From an uncultured Prevotellaceae bacterium (GTDB lineage Bacteria > Bacteroidota > Bacteroidia > Bacteroidales > Muribaculaceae), in NCBI GenBank assembly GCA_946406035.1, contig CAMJJG010000024.1, positions 1 through 40,827 of the forward strand: a stretch of DNA of 40,827 nt, written 5' to 3'. The notes under the pieces are model-generated. The model saw only the letters and a list, made by a program, of their open reading frames with translations. It was not told the origin of the DNA and did not search any database. The position numbers and the translations under genes were made by a program. Below are positions 7,950 to 15,680 of the stretch, one piece after another. Within the stretch, counting starts at the first letter, position 1; every line of letters starts with the position of its first letter.

Positions 7950-8558
7950 ATGTTCTCAGGAATCGTAGAAGAAGCAGCGCGTGTTGTCGCGTTACGCAAG
8001 GACGGCGGTAACCTGCACATCACGCTCAAGTGCAGTTTTACCAGTGAGTTGAAGATAGACCAGAGTGTGTCGCACAATGGCGTGTGCCTCACGGTTGTCG
8101 AATTGCCCGGCGATGGCACCTACACGGTCACGGCCATTCAGGAAACACTCGACCGCAGTAACCTGGGCCTGCTCAAGGTGGGCGACGAGGTGAATGTGGA
8201 GCGCTCGATGCTCATCGAGGGCCGCCTCGATGGCCACATCGTTCAAGGCCATGTCGATCAAACGGCCGTTTGCACCGATGTCAAGGAGGTGGATGGCAGC
8301 CACTATTTCACATTCAAGTATGAGGTAGCGCCCGAGATGGCCCGCAAGGGATATGTCACCGTCGAGAAGGGCAGTGTTACCGTCAATGGTGTGTCGCTCA
8401 CGGTGTGCAACAGCGAGCGTGACAGTTTCCAGGTCGCCATTATCCCCTATACCCGCGAGATTACCAATTTCCATTGCATCGAGGTGGGCACGGTGGTCAA
8501 TCTGGAGTTTGACATCATCGGCAAGTACTTGGCGCGCCTGATGGAATTTGCGCTCTAA
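7950..8558 (+). CDS. ribE: riboflavin synthase alpha chain
   Basis: The enzyme dismutates two 6,7-dimethyl-8-ribityllumazine molecules to riboflavin in the cytoplasm. The 202-residue protein has the two tandem lumazine-binding barrels of the family. It starts with the diagnostic MFSGIVEE; the first repeat contains SHNGVCLTV and ends in the GRLDGHIVQGHVD junction, and the second contains TVNGVSLTV. The C-terminal helix (IGKYLARLME) for trimerisation is present. Only 14 bp separate it from the phosphoesterase gene, so the three genes 7950-9564 form an operon. No other rib gene is nearby. Confidence 0.95.
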   Translation: MFSGIVEEAARVVALRKDGGNLHITLKCSFTSELKIDQSVSHNGVCLTVVELPGDGTYTVTAIQETLDRSNLGLLKVGDEVNVERSMLIEGRLDGHIVQGHVDQTAVCTDVKEVDGSHYFTFKYEVAPEMARKGYVTVEKGSVTVNGVSLTVCNSERDSFQVAIIPYTREITNFHCIEVGTVVNLEFDIIGKYLARLMEFAL

Positions 8559-8572
8559 AACAATAGGCCAGG

Positions 8573-9067
8573 ATGAAAAAGATAGGTGTCATCAGCGACA
8601 CCCACGCGTGGTGGGACGACCGATTTGCCGAGCATTTTGCCGACTGTGACGAGATATGGCATGCTGGCGACATCGGTAGCGATGAACTGGCCGACAGGCT
8701 CGAGGCCATTGCGCCTGTCTTTCGTGCCGTGTGCGGCAATGTGGATGGTGCCAGCCTGCGCCGGCGTTTCAAGGAGATGGAAATCTTTGAGGTCGAGGGC
8801 GTCAAGGTGGTTATGACCCATATTGGCGGCTACCCTGGCAAGTACGCCCCTGGCATCAGGCAGCGCCTGGAGTTGTCTCGGCCCAAACTGTTCGTCTGTG
8901 GCCATAGCCACATCCTCAAGGTCATGCCCGATCGCTCGCTGGGCTGTCTCGTCGTCAATCCCGGCGCCGCTGGCGTGCAAGGGTGGCAGGTCGTGAGAAC
9001 GCTGGTCACCCTCACCCTCGACCAGGGGAATATCACCCATGCTCAAGTTATCGAATTAGCAAAATGA
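8573..9067 (+). CDS. YfcE/MJ0936-family metallophosphoesterase
   Basis: The 164-residue protein has all metal-binding motifs of the calcineurin-like YfcE group in order: SDTH (residues 8-11), HAGD, CGNVD, MTH and GHSH. Such enzymes are cytoplasmic Mn-dependent phosphodiesterases with activity on artificial diesters; physiological substrates are generally unknown. Its stop overlaps the next start as ATGA at 9064, indicating translational coupling with the SPOR lipoprotein. Context gives no substrate hint. Confidence 0.88.
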   Translation: MKKIGVISDTHAWWDDRFAEHFADCDEIWHAGDIGSDELADRLEAIAPVFRAVCGNVDGASLRRRFKEMEIFEVEGVKVVMTHIGGYPGKYAPGIRQRLELSRPKLFVCGHSHILKVMPDRSLGCLVVNPGAAGVQGWQVVRTLVTLTLDQGNITHAQVIELAK

Positions 9068-9564
9068 ACAAGTCATTATTATATACTATAATCATGCTCC
9101 TGGTGACGACAGTGCTGATGACGGCCTGTCACAGCAATGAGCAGAATTACCGCGAGGCCTATGAGAAGGCTGTAGAGCGCCGCAAGACAGGGATTGGTGC
9201 CGAGACCTATGCCAAGATCGAGGCCGAACGCCAGCGCTATACCCATGTCATCAATGGTGACAGCGTGAGGATGGTCTATGTGAACGCCAATCTTGCTCTC
9301 GACTCAACCATTGTGGTCAAGCCCTTCAATATCGTGGTGGCCTCATTCGCCCAGCGCATCAATGCCCAGAGCTATCGCGACCGCCTGCGTCAGGAATGCG
9401 GTTTCCCGAGCTATGTCTTGTATGGCGGCCCCGACAAGCAGTATTTCGTTATCCTTCAGGGGTTTGATGATAAAGAGTCGGCGGCGGCAATGTTGCGCGA
9501 CCTGGACAAGAAGGTGTCGATGAAGATACTCGAGCCGCTGCCCTGGATATTGCGCAAAACCTGA
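9064..9564 (+). CDS. SPOR-domain lipoprotein
   Basis: The chosen start gives 166 residues beginning with a lipoprotein signal and a lipobox (LMTAC, Cys at residue 22), so it should be anchored in an envelope membrane. The C-terminal half (VVKPFNIVVASFAQRINAQS onward, with YVLYGGPDKQYFVILQGF) resembles a SPOR domain, which binds denuded peptidoglycan at division sites. A longer frame from 8983 lacks this signal peptide and overlaps the phosphoesterase gene, so it is rejected. The overlap ATGA with the upstream gene supports the start at 9064. Confidence 0.82.
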   Translation: MNKSLLYTIIMLLVTTVLMTACHSNEQNYREAYEKAVERRKTGIGAETYAKIEAERQRYTHVINGDSVRMVYVNANLALDSTIVVKPFNIVVASFAQRINAQSYRDRLRQECGFPSYVLYGGPDKQYFVILQGFDDKESAAAMLRDLDKKVSMKILEPLPWILRKT

Positions 9565-9791
9565 TTGCTGCAAGCGCAATCGATCTGATTCCCACGTCCC
9601 ATCCCTCGGCAAGGACCAGTGGCCAACTGGTGGTGATGCGAAGTGCTCTGTGCCCTGTGCGCCATGCTGGTGTGCTGGACCTGCACTGTGACGCCCACGA
9701 TGGGCAATAGCGGTGTCCCGTACCGCGACAATAAAGGGGGTTCAGTTCGCTCCGCCAGTCCTTGCTTACAATTCCTTCATTTTATAGCTTT

Positions 9792-10244
9792 TTACATCAA
9801 CTCGGTCGAGAAGTTGATGGATTGTATCTGCACGTCAAGTTCGCGCAGTTGGGCCGACAATTTGTCAATCTGCTTGGCCATCGCCTTGACATCGATGGTG
9901 GTGACATACTTGATCTCGCTGCGCGAGTAGCGCTCGCTCGTTGCCGACGCCTGGTTGAACACCTCGCGCAGCACCTGCACGCGCTTGGTCAGCACGTCAC
10001 GCTCGGCCATGAGCTGGGTGAGCGGTTTCTTGCCGCTCATGGTGTGCATGTTGGTCAGGTTGATGCGGTAGATGAGATCTTGCAGTTGCTTGAGGCAACT
10101 GTCGAGTTCCTTGAGCAGCTCGGCGGGTTCCTCGGCGGCTTGCTCGCCTTCCTGGATGCGCACGTTGTTGAGAATGCGCGTCTTGAGTTGCTCGACACGC
10201 GTCTGTAAATCCTTGCGGATGCTTAATGCTTCGGCTAGTTTCAT
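9792..10244 (-). CDS. DIP1984-family protein
   Basis: The 150-residue helical protein matches the DIP1984 (septicolysin-like) family: MKLAEALSIRKDLQTRVEQL, then IQEGEQAAEEPAELLKELD, LIYRINLTNMHT and the C-terminal coiled-coil region. Biochemical function is not known to me. The family normally begins MKLAEAL, so the ATG at 10244 is chosen. An alternative ATG at 10265 (MTQNKST added) follows a purine-rich AAGAAAAA and is possible, but would leave almost no leader after the predicted promoter. It is convergent with the SPOR gene; the 227 bp between hold only a small GATTGC/GCAATC hairpin near 9562. Confidence 0.8.
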   Translation of the reverse strand: MKLAEALSIRKDLQTRVEQLKTRILNNVRIQEGEQAAEEPAELLKELDSCLKQLQDLIYRINLTNMHTMSGKKPLTQLMAERDVLTKRVQVLREVFNQASATSERYSRSEIKYVTTIDVKAMAKQIDKLSAQLRELDVQIQSINFSTELM

Positions 10245-10277
10245 AGTGCTCTTGTTTTGAGTCATTTTTTCTTGATG

Positions 10278-10310
10278 CAAATTTAGTGAAATTTTTTGGG
10301 ATTGCCACAA
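10278..10310 (-). promoter_or_regulatory. promoter of the DIP1984 gene
   Basis: On the minus strand TTG (10310-10308), 22 bp, then TAAATTTG (10285-10278) fits the Bacteroidetes promoter pattern, 33 bp before the chosen start. Confidence 0.55.
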
Positions 10311-10391
10311 GATAGATGCATCATATTGAACCCGAGAAAAAAAATCGAGAAAAATATCGATAAATGATTTTATTTATGCGAACGTTTTGAT

Positions 10392-10399
10392 TATCTTTG
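10392..10399 (+). promoter_or_regulatory. -7 element of the propeller/amidase operon
   Basis: TATCTTTG matches TAnnTTTG, 30 bp before the ATG at 10430. It also shows that the longer frame beginning at 10397 cannot be the true start because it would begin inside the promoter. No convincing -33 element. Confidence 0.55.
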
Positions 10400-10429
10400 C
10401 GATATCTAATCGAAAAAGAACTATTCATT

Positions 10430-12367
10430 ATGCGTAAATTTTTCCTTATTCTTTTGTGCTTGTGTGCAATGACGGCTACTGCAGCTGGTGTGAAGGCCGG
10501 AAGCGTCAAAACCCTGGTTGACAGCTGCGGCTTTTTCCCTCAGCTGAGCCCCGACGGCCAGTGGCTGCTGTACTCGCCAACCGAGGCGACTTCGCTCATG
10601 CTCAAGAACTTGTCAACAGGAGTGGTGAAGACCGTTTCAAGCAACGGCTATCCTGGGTTTGATGCCATCTTTGGTGCCGATGGCATGGTGTATTACGTCA
10701 CGCAGCAGCGCAAGAAGAACGGCTTGATCTACCGCACGGGGCATTGTTATGACCCGGCAACCGGCAAGGACCAGGTGGTGCTCAAGGCCCAGCGCGGCCG
10801 GGTACAGGCACTGCGTGCCTCTGGGGGTGTGGTTATCAATGGCGAGCACCAGGTGTATTATAGCGGCAAGCAGGTGGGCTCATGGGCCTATACACGTGGC
10901 GACGTGCTCTACCTGGTTGATGAGGCTGGCACCACGCGGGCCCTGCAGCCGGTCAAGGACAGCAACGGCTACCTGTGGGCATCGTTGTCGCCCGACGGCA
11001 CCAAGGTCCTCTTTGAAGCCGCGTCCCACGGCCTGATGGTGTGTGACCTTAACGGACAGGTAGTGGCCGACCTGGGCGAGTTCCTCATGCCATGCTGGTA
11101 CAATAATGATTATATCATCGCGATGAGCAATGCGGGCAATGTCCGCTTGAGCGGATCCCGCATCTGGCTGCTCTCGGTCGATGGTGATGTGTGCAAGCCC
11201 ATCTCGCCGCGCGATGAACGCGCCGTGCAACCCATGGTGTCGGGCAACAAGGTGGTTTATAGCGTGATATATGATGGCGTGGTCAAGCAGTTGGAAATGG
11301 ACATGCCGCCAGCTGTTACGCTCACTGCTGCTACTGGCAAGGGGCGTACCCAGAAGGTGAAAAAGCCCGTCAGCAAGGGCGACGTCCCTCGCGTGTTCAT
11401 CAACCCCGGTCATGGCGGCCATGACAGCGACGACCGTCATGTACCCACCTGGGTGATTGGGGCTCTTGATACCCTGCACTACTATGAGTCCAATTCCAAT
11501 CTCACCAAGGGCTTGGCCTTGAAGGAGATATTAGAGAACAAGGGTTATGAGACGGCTATCTCGCGGCAAACCAATTATACGGCCGATGATCTCGACCTGT
11601 TTGAAATCGTGTCCCTGGCCGCCAATAGCGGTGCCGACATTTTCTTCTCGATCCACAGCAACGCTACCGGTACCCCGAATTGCGTGAATTTCCCGTTAGG
11701 ACTGTATCGCGGCTGGGACGGGAAGCCAGCCGTCGAGGGCAGCCTCAAGTTGAGCGAGGCGGTAATGAAATATGAGTATCAAAATGAGTTAACCGTGTGG
11801 ACCCACAATGAGCGGAGCCGCGGCGACTGGTCGTTCTATGACTGGGGCTACAAGGTGGGCTTGGGTGTGCTGCGCTTCAACAAGTTGCCCGGCATGTTGA
11901 GCGAGGGCTCGTTCCATGACTATCTGCCCGAGCGTGAACGCCTGTTCAGTAATGATTACTGCTGGCTCGAGGCTTGGAACCAGTCGCTGGGAATTGACGA
12001 GTACTTCGGCCGCAAGGGCAAATTCAAGAATGGCGTCATTGCTGGCACCGTGCGCTGGGAAGACATCCAGCGCCGTGACGATAACCAGGTATTGTTCGGC
12101 GAGGACAACATGAAGACGGTAAACGGGGCCCTATTGCGCTTGTATAATGGCCGTGGCGTGCTCAGCCGCATCTACACGCTCGACAACCTTGACAATGGCG
12201 TGTTTGTCTTCTCCAATCTGCCCAAGGACAAGTACAGACTTGATCTGTTCTATGGCGACGAGAACCTCTACCATTCTGTTAAAATCAAGGCAAAGAAGAA
12301 TCATACTTCCTATAAGAATCTGAAAATGAAGAGGGATCAAAAACCCAAAAAGAAAAAAGGGAAATAA
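10430..12367 (+). CDS. N-acetylmuramoyl-L-alanine amidase with N-terminal beta-propeller-like domain
   Basis: The 645-residue exported protein has a signal peptide (MRKFFLILLCLCAMTATAAG), a PD40/TolB-like propeller region (about 25-300, for example QLSPDGQWLLY and YLWASLSPDGTKVLF), and a zinc Amidase_3 domain. The expected metal and catalytic residues are visible: His328 in INPGHGGHD, Glu353 in YYESNSN, His409 in FSIHSNA and Glu492 in MLSEGSF. A C-terminal beta-sandwich (about 540-630, GVIAGTVRW to GVFVFSNLPKDKYRLDLF) resembles a carboxypeptidase-regulatory fold, followed by a very basic tail. It would cut stem peptides from peptidoglycan in the periplasm or at the surface. The next gene is a free-standing copy of its propeller. 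Confidence 0.85.
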   Translation: MRKFFLILLCLCAMTATAAGVKAGSVKTLVDSCGFFPQLSPDGQWLLYSPTEATSLMLKNLSTGVVKTVSSNGYPGFDAIFGADGMVYYVTQQRKKNGLIYRTGHCYDPATGKDQVVLKAQRGRVQALRASGGVVINGEHQVYYSGKQVGSWAYTRGDVLYLVDEAGTTRALQPVKDSNGYLWASLSPDGTKVLFEAASHGLMVCDLNGQVVADLGEFLMPCWYNNDYIIAMSNAGNVRLSGSRIWLLSVDGDVCKPISPRDERAVQPMVSGNKVVYSVIYDGVVKQLEMDMPPAVTLTAATGKGRTQKVKKPVSKGDVPRVFINPGHGGHDSDDRHVPTWVIGALDTLHYYESNSNLTKGLALKEILENKGYETAISRQTNYTADDLDLFEIVSLAANSGADIFFSIHSNATGTPNCVNFPLGLYRGWDGKPAVEGSLKLSEAVMKYEYQNELTVWTHNERSRGDWSFYDWGYKVGLGVLRFNKLPGMLSEGSFHDYLPERERLFSNDYCWLEAWNQSLGIDEYFGRKGKFKNGVIAGTVRWEDIQRRDDNQVLFGEDNMKTVNGALLRLYNGRGVLSRIYTLDNLDNGVFVFSNLPKDKYRLDLFYGDENLYHSVKIKAKKNHTSYKNLKMKRDQKPKKKKGK

Positions 12368-12369
12368 AA

Positions 12370-13272
12370 ATGAAAAAGAAATTATCCATCATGTTGCTGA
12401 TGGCTGTTACGGTGCTATTGCCCGTAATGGCCCAGCAGGTCCAGGTGACAAGTGTCTCCCGCATGCTCGACGGGTTCCCGACGGTTCAGGGTGGGTTCTA
12501 CCCCGTGTTGAACCCTTCGGGTGATCACCTGCTGTTCCAAACCGATGGAGCGGGCATGAAGATGTATGACATGGCTAGTGGCCAGGTCACGACCATCACA
12601 ATGGAGTACGTTGCTGGCAACGACGCTTGTTGGGGTGGCGACGGCAAGGTGTATTTTGTGACCCAACAGGCTTGGGACGATAAACTGGTCTATCGTAGTG
12701 GCATGTGCTATGACCCGGCGACAGATCAGACCACTGTGGTCACCGAGCCGCAGCATGGAGCTGTGAGGGCCATATCCGCCACTCGTGGTGCCGTCATGAA
12801 GGGTCCTGGACGTGACTTCAAGTCATCTGGTAACATCGGCAGTGCCGCATGGACCGAGGGCAATCGTGTCCACGTGCTTGTGGGCACCGAGGAACGCGTT
12901 TTCTCTCCTGTAGACTCGTGGGCTGGCTACTTGTGGGCGTCCCTTTCGCCCGATGGCAAGCGTGTCGCCTTCTTTGCTGCTGGCAAGGGTGTCGTGATCA
13001 TCGACTTGAGGGGCCAGATGCTAGCCATGCTTGGCAACTATGAGATGCCGTGCTGGTACAACAATGACTATCTTGTGGCCCAGAATGCCAAGGATGACGG
13101 CCATCAGTTCACCTCGTCCCAGATTGTGCTGCTCAAGGCCGATGGCACCTGGCGTGCCGAGTTGACCCAACCCGAGTCGATGACAATGCACCCCACCTGT
13201 GGCGGCGGCAAGATCGTCTATACAACCATCGACGGTCTGTTGCATGAGATGAAAATCAATATTTATGATTAA
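12370..13272 (+). CDS. secreted PD40/TolB-like beta-propeller protein, paralogue of the amidase N-terminal domain
   Basis: The 300-residue protein has a signal peptide (cleavage likely after VMAQQ) and then only propeller-type repeats. It aligns along its whole length with the N-terminal part of the upstream amidase: both contain the exact block YLWASLSPDG, the block MPCWYNNDY, and MCYDPAT/HCYDPAT. It therefore looks like a domain duplication without the catalytic part. It begins 2 bp after the amidase stop, so the two are co-translated. A role as binding partner or decoy for the amidase is an inference; no catalytic motif is visible. Confidence 0.75.
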   Translation: MKKKLSIMLLMAVTVLLPVMAQQVQVTSVSRMLDGFPTVQGGFYPVLNPSGDHLLFQTDGAGMKMYDMASGQVTTITMEYVAGNDACWGGDGKVYFVTQQAWDDKLVYRSGMCYDPATDQTTVVTEPQHGAVRAISATRGAVMKGPGRDFKSSGNIGSAAWTEGNRVHVLVGTEERVFSPVDSWAGYLWASLSPDGKRVAFFAAGKGVVIIDLRGQMLAMLGNYEMPCWYNNDYLVAQNAKDDGHQFTSSQIVLLKADGTWRAELTQPESMTMHPTCGGGKIVYTTIDGLLHEMKINIYD

Positions 13273-13287
13273 AACGGTTATGGCCTC

Positions 13288-13542
13288 ATGAAGCATGTTT
13301 TTTTCAACACGATGATGGTGGCAATGTTGATGGCATTGAGCGTGAAAGTCGCAACAGCCCAGCAGCCCCATGTGTACATCAACCCGGGGGTGCAGGGCGT
13401 GGAGTTGATCGATATTCAGGGACGTTCCATCAAGGCCGCTGGTGGCAACTGCCTGAACGTAGCCGACGTCGAGCCTGGCATCTACATTGTGCGCGTCCAC
13501 ATCAATGGCATGACGTCGACACGCAAGGTTGTCATCAACTAG
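13288..13542 (+). CDS. mini-protein: signal peptide plus T9SS type A-like sorting domain
   Basis: Of 84 residues, the first 25 or so are a signal peptide (ending VATAQQ). The rest resembles a Por-secretion C-terminal sorting domain: VELIDIQGRSIKAAGG, then VEPGIYIVRVHINGMTSTRK and a final VVIN. Normally such a domain ends a large cargo protein. Here almost nothing lies between signal and tail. The short link HVYINPG echoes the amidase motif VFINPG upstream, so it may be a deletion derivative of a longer amidase-like cargo. It is 15 bp after the propeller gene and is followed by a strong terminator, so it closes this operon. Confidence 0.65.
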   Translation: MKHVFFNTMMVAMLMALSVKVATAQQPHVYINPGVQGVELIDIQGRSIKAAGGNCLNVADVEPGIYIVRVHINGMTSTRKVVIN

Positions 13543-13563
13543 CAGAGTGCTGGAAACACACGT

Positions 13564-13606
13564 AATTAAACAAGAAACTGACATTTTGTCAGTTTCTTGT
13601 TTAATT
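13564..13606 (+). terminator. perfect 20-bp hairpin terminator
   Basis: The arms 13564-13583 and 13587-13606 are perfectly complementary (20 bp, 3-nt loop) and followed by TTTG. It ends the amidase/propeller/mini-protein operon. Its first 13 arm bases from 13565 (ATTAAACAAGAAA) recur in the terminator after the penicillin-binding protein. Confidence 0.9.
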
Positions 13607-13631
13607 TTTGCTAAAAAACTGACAAGGCGTC

Positions 13632-13660
13632 TTTGTTTTTTAACAGTAGTTATACTTTCG
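13632..13660 (+). promoter_or_regulatory. candidate promoter of hsp20
   Basis: TTTG (13632-13635), 17 bp, TACTTTCG (13653-13660) is a near match to the Bacteroidetes pattern. The 120-nt leader that follows contains a GGGTC-GCAA-GGCCC hairpin with a GNRA-type loop (13700-13713). Confidence 0.4.
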
Positions 13661-13782
13661 GCCATTGGCACCGGTTTTGCTTTGTTTGGAAGTGCAAGCG
13701 GGTCGCAAGGCCCACGTGAGAAAGAGAATAATAAACATTTAAAGACTCATAAATTAAAACAAAGAATTAGGAGGTATTGACT

Positions 13783-14235
13783 ATGTTATTTCCGGTAATT
13801 CGTAACAACAATCGTAATTGGTTAGACACCGCATTTAATGACTTCTTTGACACCGACTGGATGCCGCGCACGGCAACTACCGCTCCCGCGGTCAACGTCA
13901 AGGAGAGCGACAAGGCCTTCACGATGGAGGTCGCAGCCCCCGGCTTGAAGAAGGAGTACTGCAAGGTCAACATCAATGATGACGGTAACCTGGTCGTTAA
14001 AATCGAGCACAAGGCCGAGCATGAGGACAAGTCGGCCCAGGAACAGGGCGAGAAGTTCCACTACGTGCGCCGCGAGTTCACCTATACCAACTATGAGCAG
14101 ACCTACATCCTGCCCGACGAGGTGGACAAGGAGCACATCAGCGCCCGCGTCGAGGATGGCATCCTGAGCATCGAATTGCCCAAGCTGGCTCCCGAGCCCG
14201 AGAAGAAGAGGGACCGCGTCATCGAGATTGGCTAA
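13783..14235 (+). CDS. Hsp20/alpha-crystallin small heat-shock protein
   Basis: The 150-residue protein is an ATP-independent holdase that forms cytoplasmic oligomers with unfolding proteins. The alpha-crystallin domain spans about residues 33-140, with VNVKESDKAFTMEVAAPGLKK, the GILSIELPK signature and a C-terminal I-x-I-like VIEIG that docks between subunits. The start is fixed by an unusually good Shine-Dalgarno, AGGAGG at 13769-13774, 8 bp upstream of the ATG; most genes in this window lack one. It is monocistronic, flanked by terminators on both sides. Confidence 0.94.
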   Translation: MLFPVIRNNNRNWLDTAFNDFFDTDWMPRTATTAPAVNVKESDKAFTMEVAAPGLKKEYCKVNINDDGNLVVKIEHKAEHEDKSAQEQGEKFHYVRREFTYTNYEQTYILPDEVDKEHISARVEDGILSIELPKLAPEPEKKRDRVIEIG

Positions 14236-14281
14236 CGCGTGTAGGGTAAAGAAAAACTGATTTTTTCCATCATTACTGATT

Positions 14282-14316
14282 GCCACCTGCGGGCTGCGCC
14301 TGCGGGTGGCTTTTTT
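14282..14316 (+). terminator. terminator after hsp20
   Basis: GCCACC (14282-14287) pairs with GGTGGC (14305-14310), with further GC pairing inside, then TTTTTT. Confidence 0.88.
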
Positions 14317-14476
14317 AGCGTGGGGAAGGCTTGTCGCTGTCCACGGTTGTGGGGGCCAAGTGATAATGGTATTGGTTTTTGGTTGTTAGGTGCTAACGTG
14401 TGTGAACGGATATTAAATTTGCTTTAATTTTTAAGATTGACGGGCCGAAAGTGGGGGCTGTTGCTTGGAATTTGCG

Positions 14477-14484
14477 TACTTTTG
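14477..14484 (+). promoter_or_regulatory. -7 element of the BadF-paralogue gene
   Basis: TACTTTTG matches TAnnTTTG, 70 bp before the start. No clear -33 element. The gap 14236-14553 otherwise holds only the hsp20 terminator. Confidence 0.45.
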
Positions 14485-14553
14485 TGGCCTCGAAAGTATG
14501 CTAATGGTTGAATTTAACTAAAAATTAGAATAAAATTACATTTGTTAACTAAG

Positions 14554-15417
14554 ATGCCTTCAGTTAAAGGACAAAATATTACACTGATTGCCGAGAGCAG
14601 CACGACGCGCACCGAGTGGTCGCTGATCGATGGTGCCGATGTGCTGGAACATGCCTTTACGTCGGGCTTGAACCCGTTCTTCATGTCGCGTCGTGAAATC
14701 AGCCACAGCATCCGATTGGAACTGCCACCGGCTTTCTTCAAGCGTCGCTGGAGCCACGTCTATTTTTATGGCGCGGGTTGTTCGGGACCCGAGAAGAACA
14801 AGATTGTCGAGTCGTCGCTGGTGGCCCAGTTCAAGACACCGGTGACGGTGATGAGCGACCTGTTGGGAGCGGCGCGCGGCTTGCTGGTGCGTGAACCGGG
14901 ACTGGCGTGCATCCTGGGTACGGGCAGCAACTCGTGCCTCTATGACGGGCAGGTGATTGTCAAGAACGTGCCTGCGCTCGGGTTTATCCTGGGCGATGAG
15001 GGCAGCGGTGCGGCCCTGGGTCGCGTGCTGCTGGGCGATGTGCTCAAGGGGTTGGCTCCCAAGGCCCTGATTGACGCCTTCTTTGACAAGTACAAGGTGA
15101 CTCCGGCCGAGGTGCTCGACGCCGTGCTCAACAATCCGGCAGCGACCCGCAACCTGCGCGGCTATTCATTCTTCCTGAGCGAGCATCTGGACAGCCCCTA
15201 CGTGCATGACCTGATTGTCGGTGAGTTCAGGCGCTTTTTTGAGCGCCATGTGGCCCAGTATGACTACAAGAGCTACCCCGTCAACTTTGTGGGTCCCATC
15301 GCCACGACCTACAGCGAGATTCTGCTTGAGGTGGCTAATGACTTCGGAGCCACGGTGCGCAAGATCCTGCTGAGCTCGATGCCCGGCCTGGTGGCCTATC
15401 ACAGCGATCAATCCTAG
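14554..15417 (+). CDS. BadF/BadG-type sugar-kinase paralogue with altered phosphate-1 motif
   Basis: The 287-residue protein is a clear paralogue of the MurK-like kinase at 29818: shared blocks are YGAGCSGPEK/YYGAGIISDEI, SDLLGAARGL/SDLLAAARAV, the ATP-binding GTGSNSCLYDG and FILGDEGSGAALG. These enzymes phosphorylate N-acetylglucosamine, MurNAc or related amino sugars. The N-terminal phosphate-1 motif, DCGSTK in the other copy, reads ESSTTR here (Glu14), so the conserved Asp and Gly are lost. It may have changed substrate, reduced activity or a regulatory role. A TTG start at 14542 would add four residues; the ATG is preferred. The gene is monocistronic. Confidence 0.82.
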   Translation: MPSVKGQNITLIAESSTTRTEWSLIDGADVLEHAFTSGLNPFFMSRREISHSIRLELPPAFFKRRWSHVYFYGAGCSGPEKNKIVESSLVAQFKTPVTVMSDLLGAARGLLVREPGLACILGTGSNSCLYDGQVIVKNVPALGFILGDEGSGAALGRVLLGDVLKGLAPKALIDAFFDKYKVTPAEVLDAVLNNPAATRNLRGYSFFLSEHLDSPYVHDLIVGEFRRFFERHVAQYDYKSYPVNFVGPIATTYSEILLEVANDFGATVRKILLSSMPGLVAYHSDQS

Positions 15418-15603
15418 AATTACAGCACGGTCGTCAGTAAAACCGTGCGCCAACCTTGACGCGCATTATTAATAGTGGCTATTTTATTGCCGCTTTAGAT
15501 GGCGCTGTATGTGTATGCTAGATGGTCGTCATATTGTGTATTTGTTTCCTGTTAAATAAAACTAATAATTCCCTCAATTATTTACTTTTCATCCCGTTTC
15601 GTG

Positions 15604-15633
15604 TTGTGGATGTAGGTTTTTATTCTATATTTG
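15604..15633 (+). promoter_or_regulatory. promoter of the MG2/plug-like gene
   Basis: TTG (15604-15606), 19 bp, TATATTTG (15626-15633) is a good Bacteroidetes promoter match, 47 bp before the ATG. Confidence 0.65.
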
Positions 15634-15680
15634 CGGGCATGGAGCACTGGCTTTGTTAGTCAAGAGAAAAGGTTAAAGAT

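Noticed and set aside
8983-9063. N-terminal extension of the SPOR lipoprotein
   Set aside because: It would bury the lipoprotein signal and overlaps the phosphoesterase gene; the ATGA overlap supports 9064.
13529-13780. 83-residue frame after the mini T9SS protein
   Set aside because: It reads through a perfect terminator hairpin and the hsp20 leader; no motif, so not coding.
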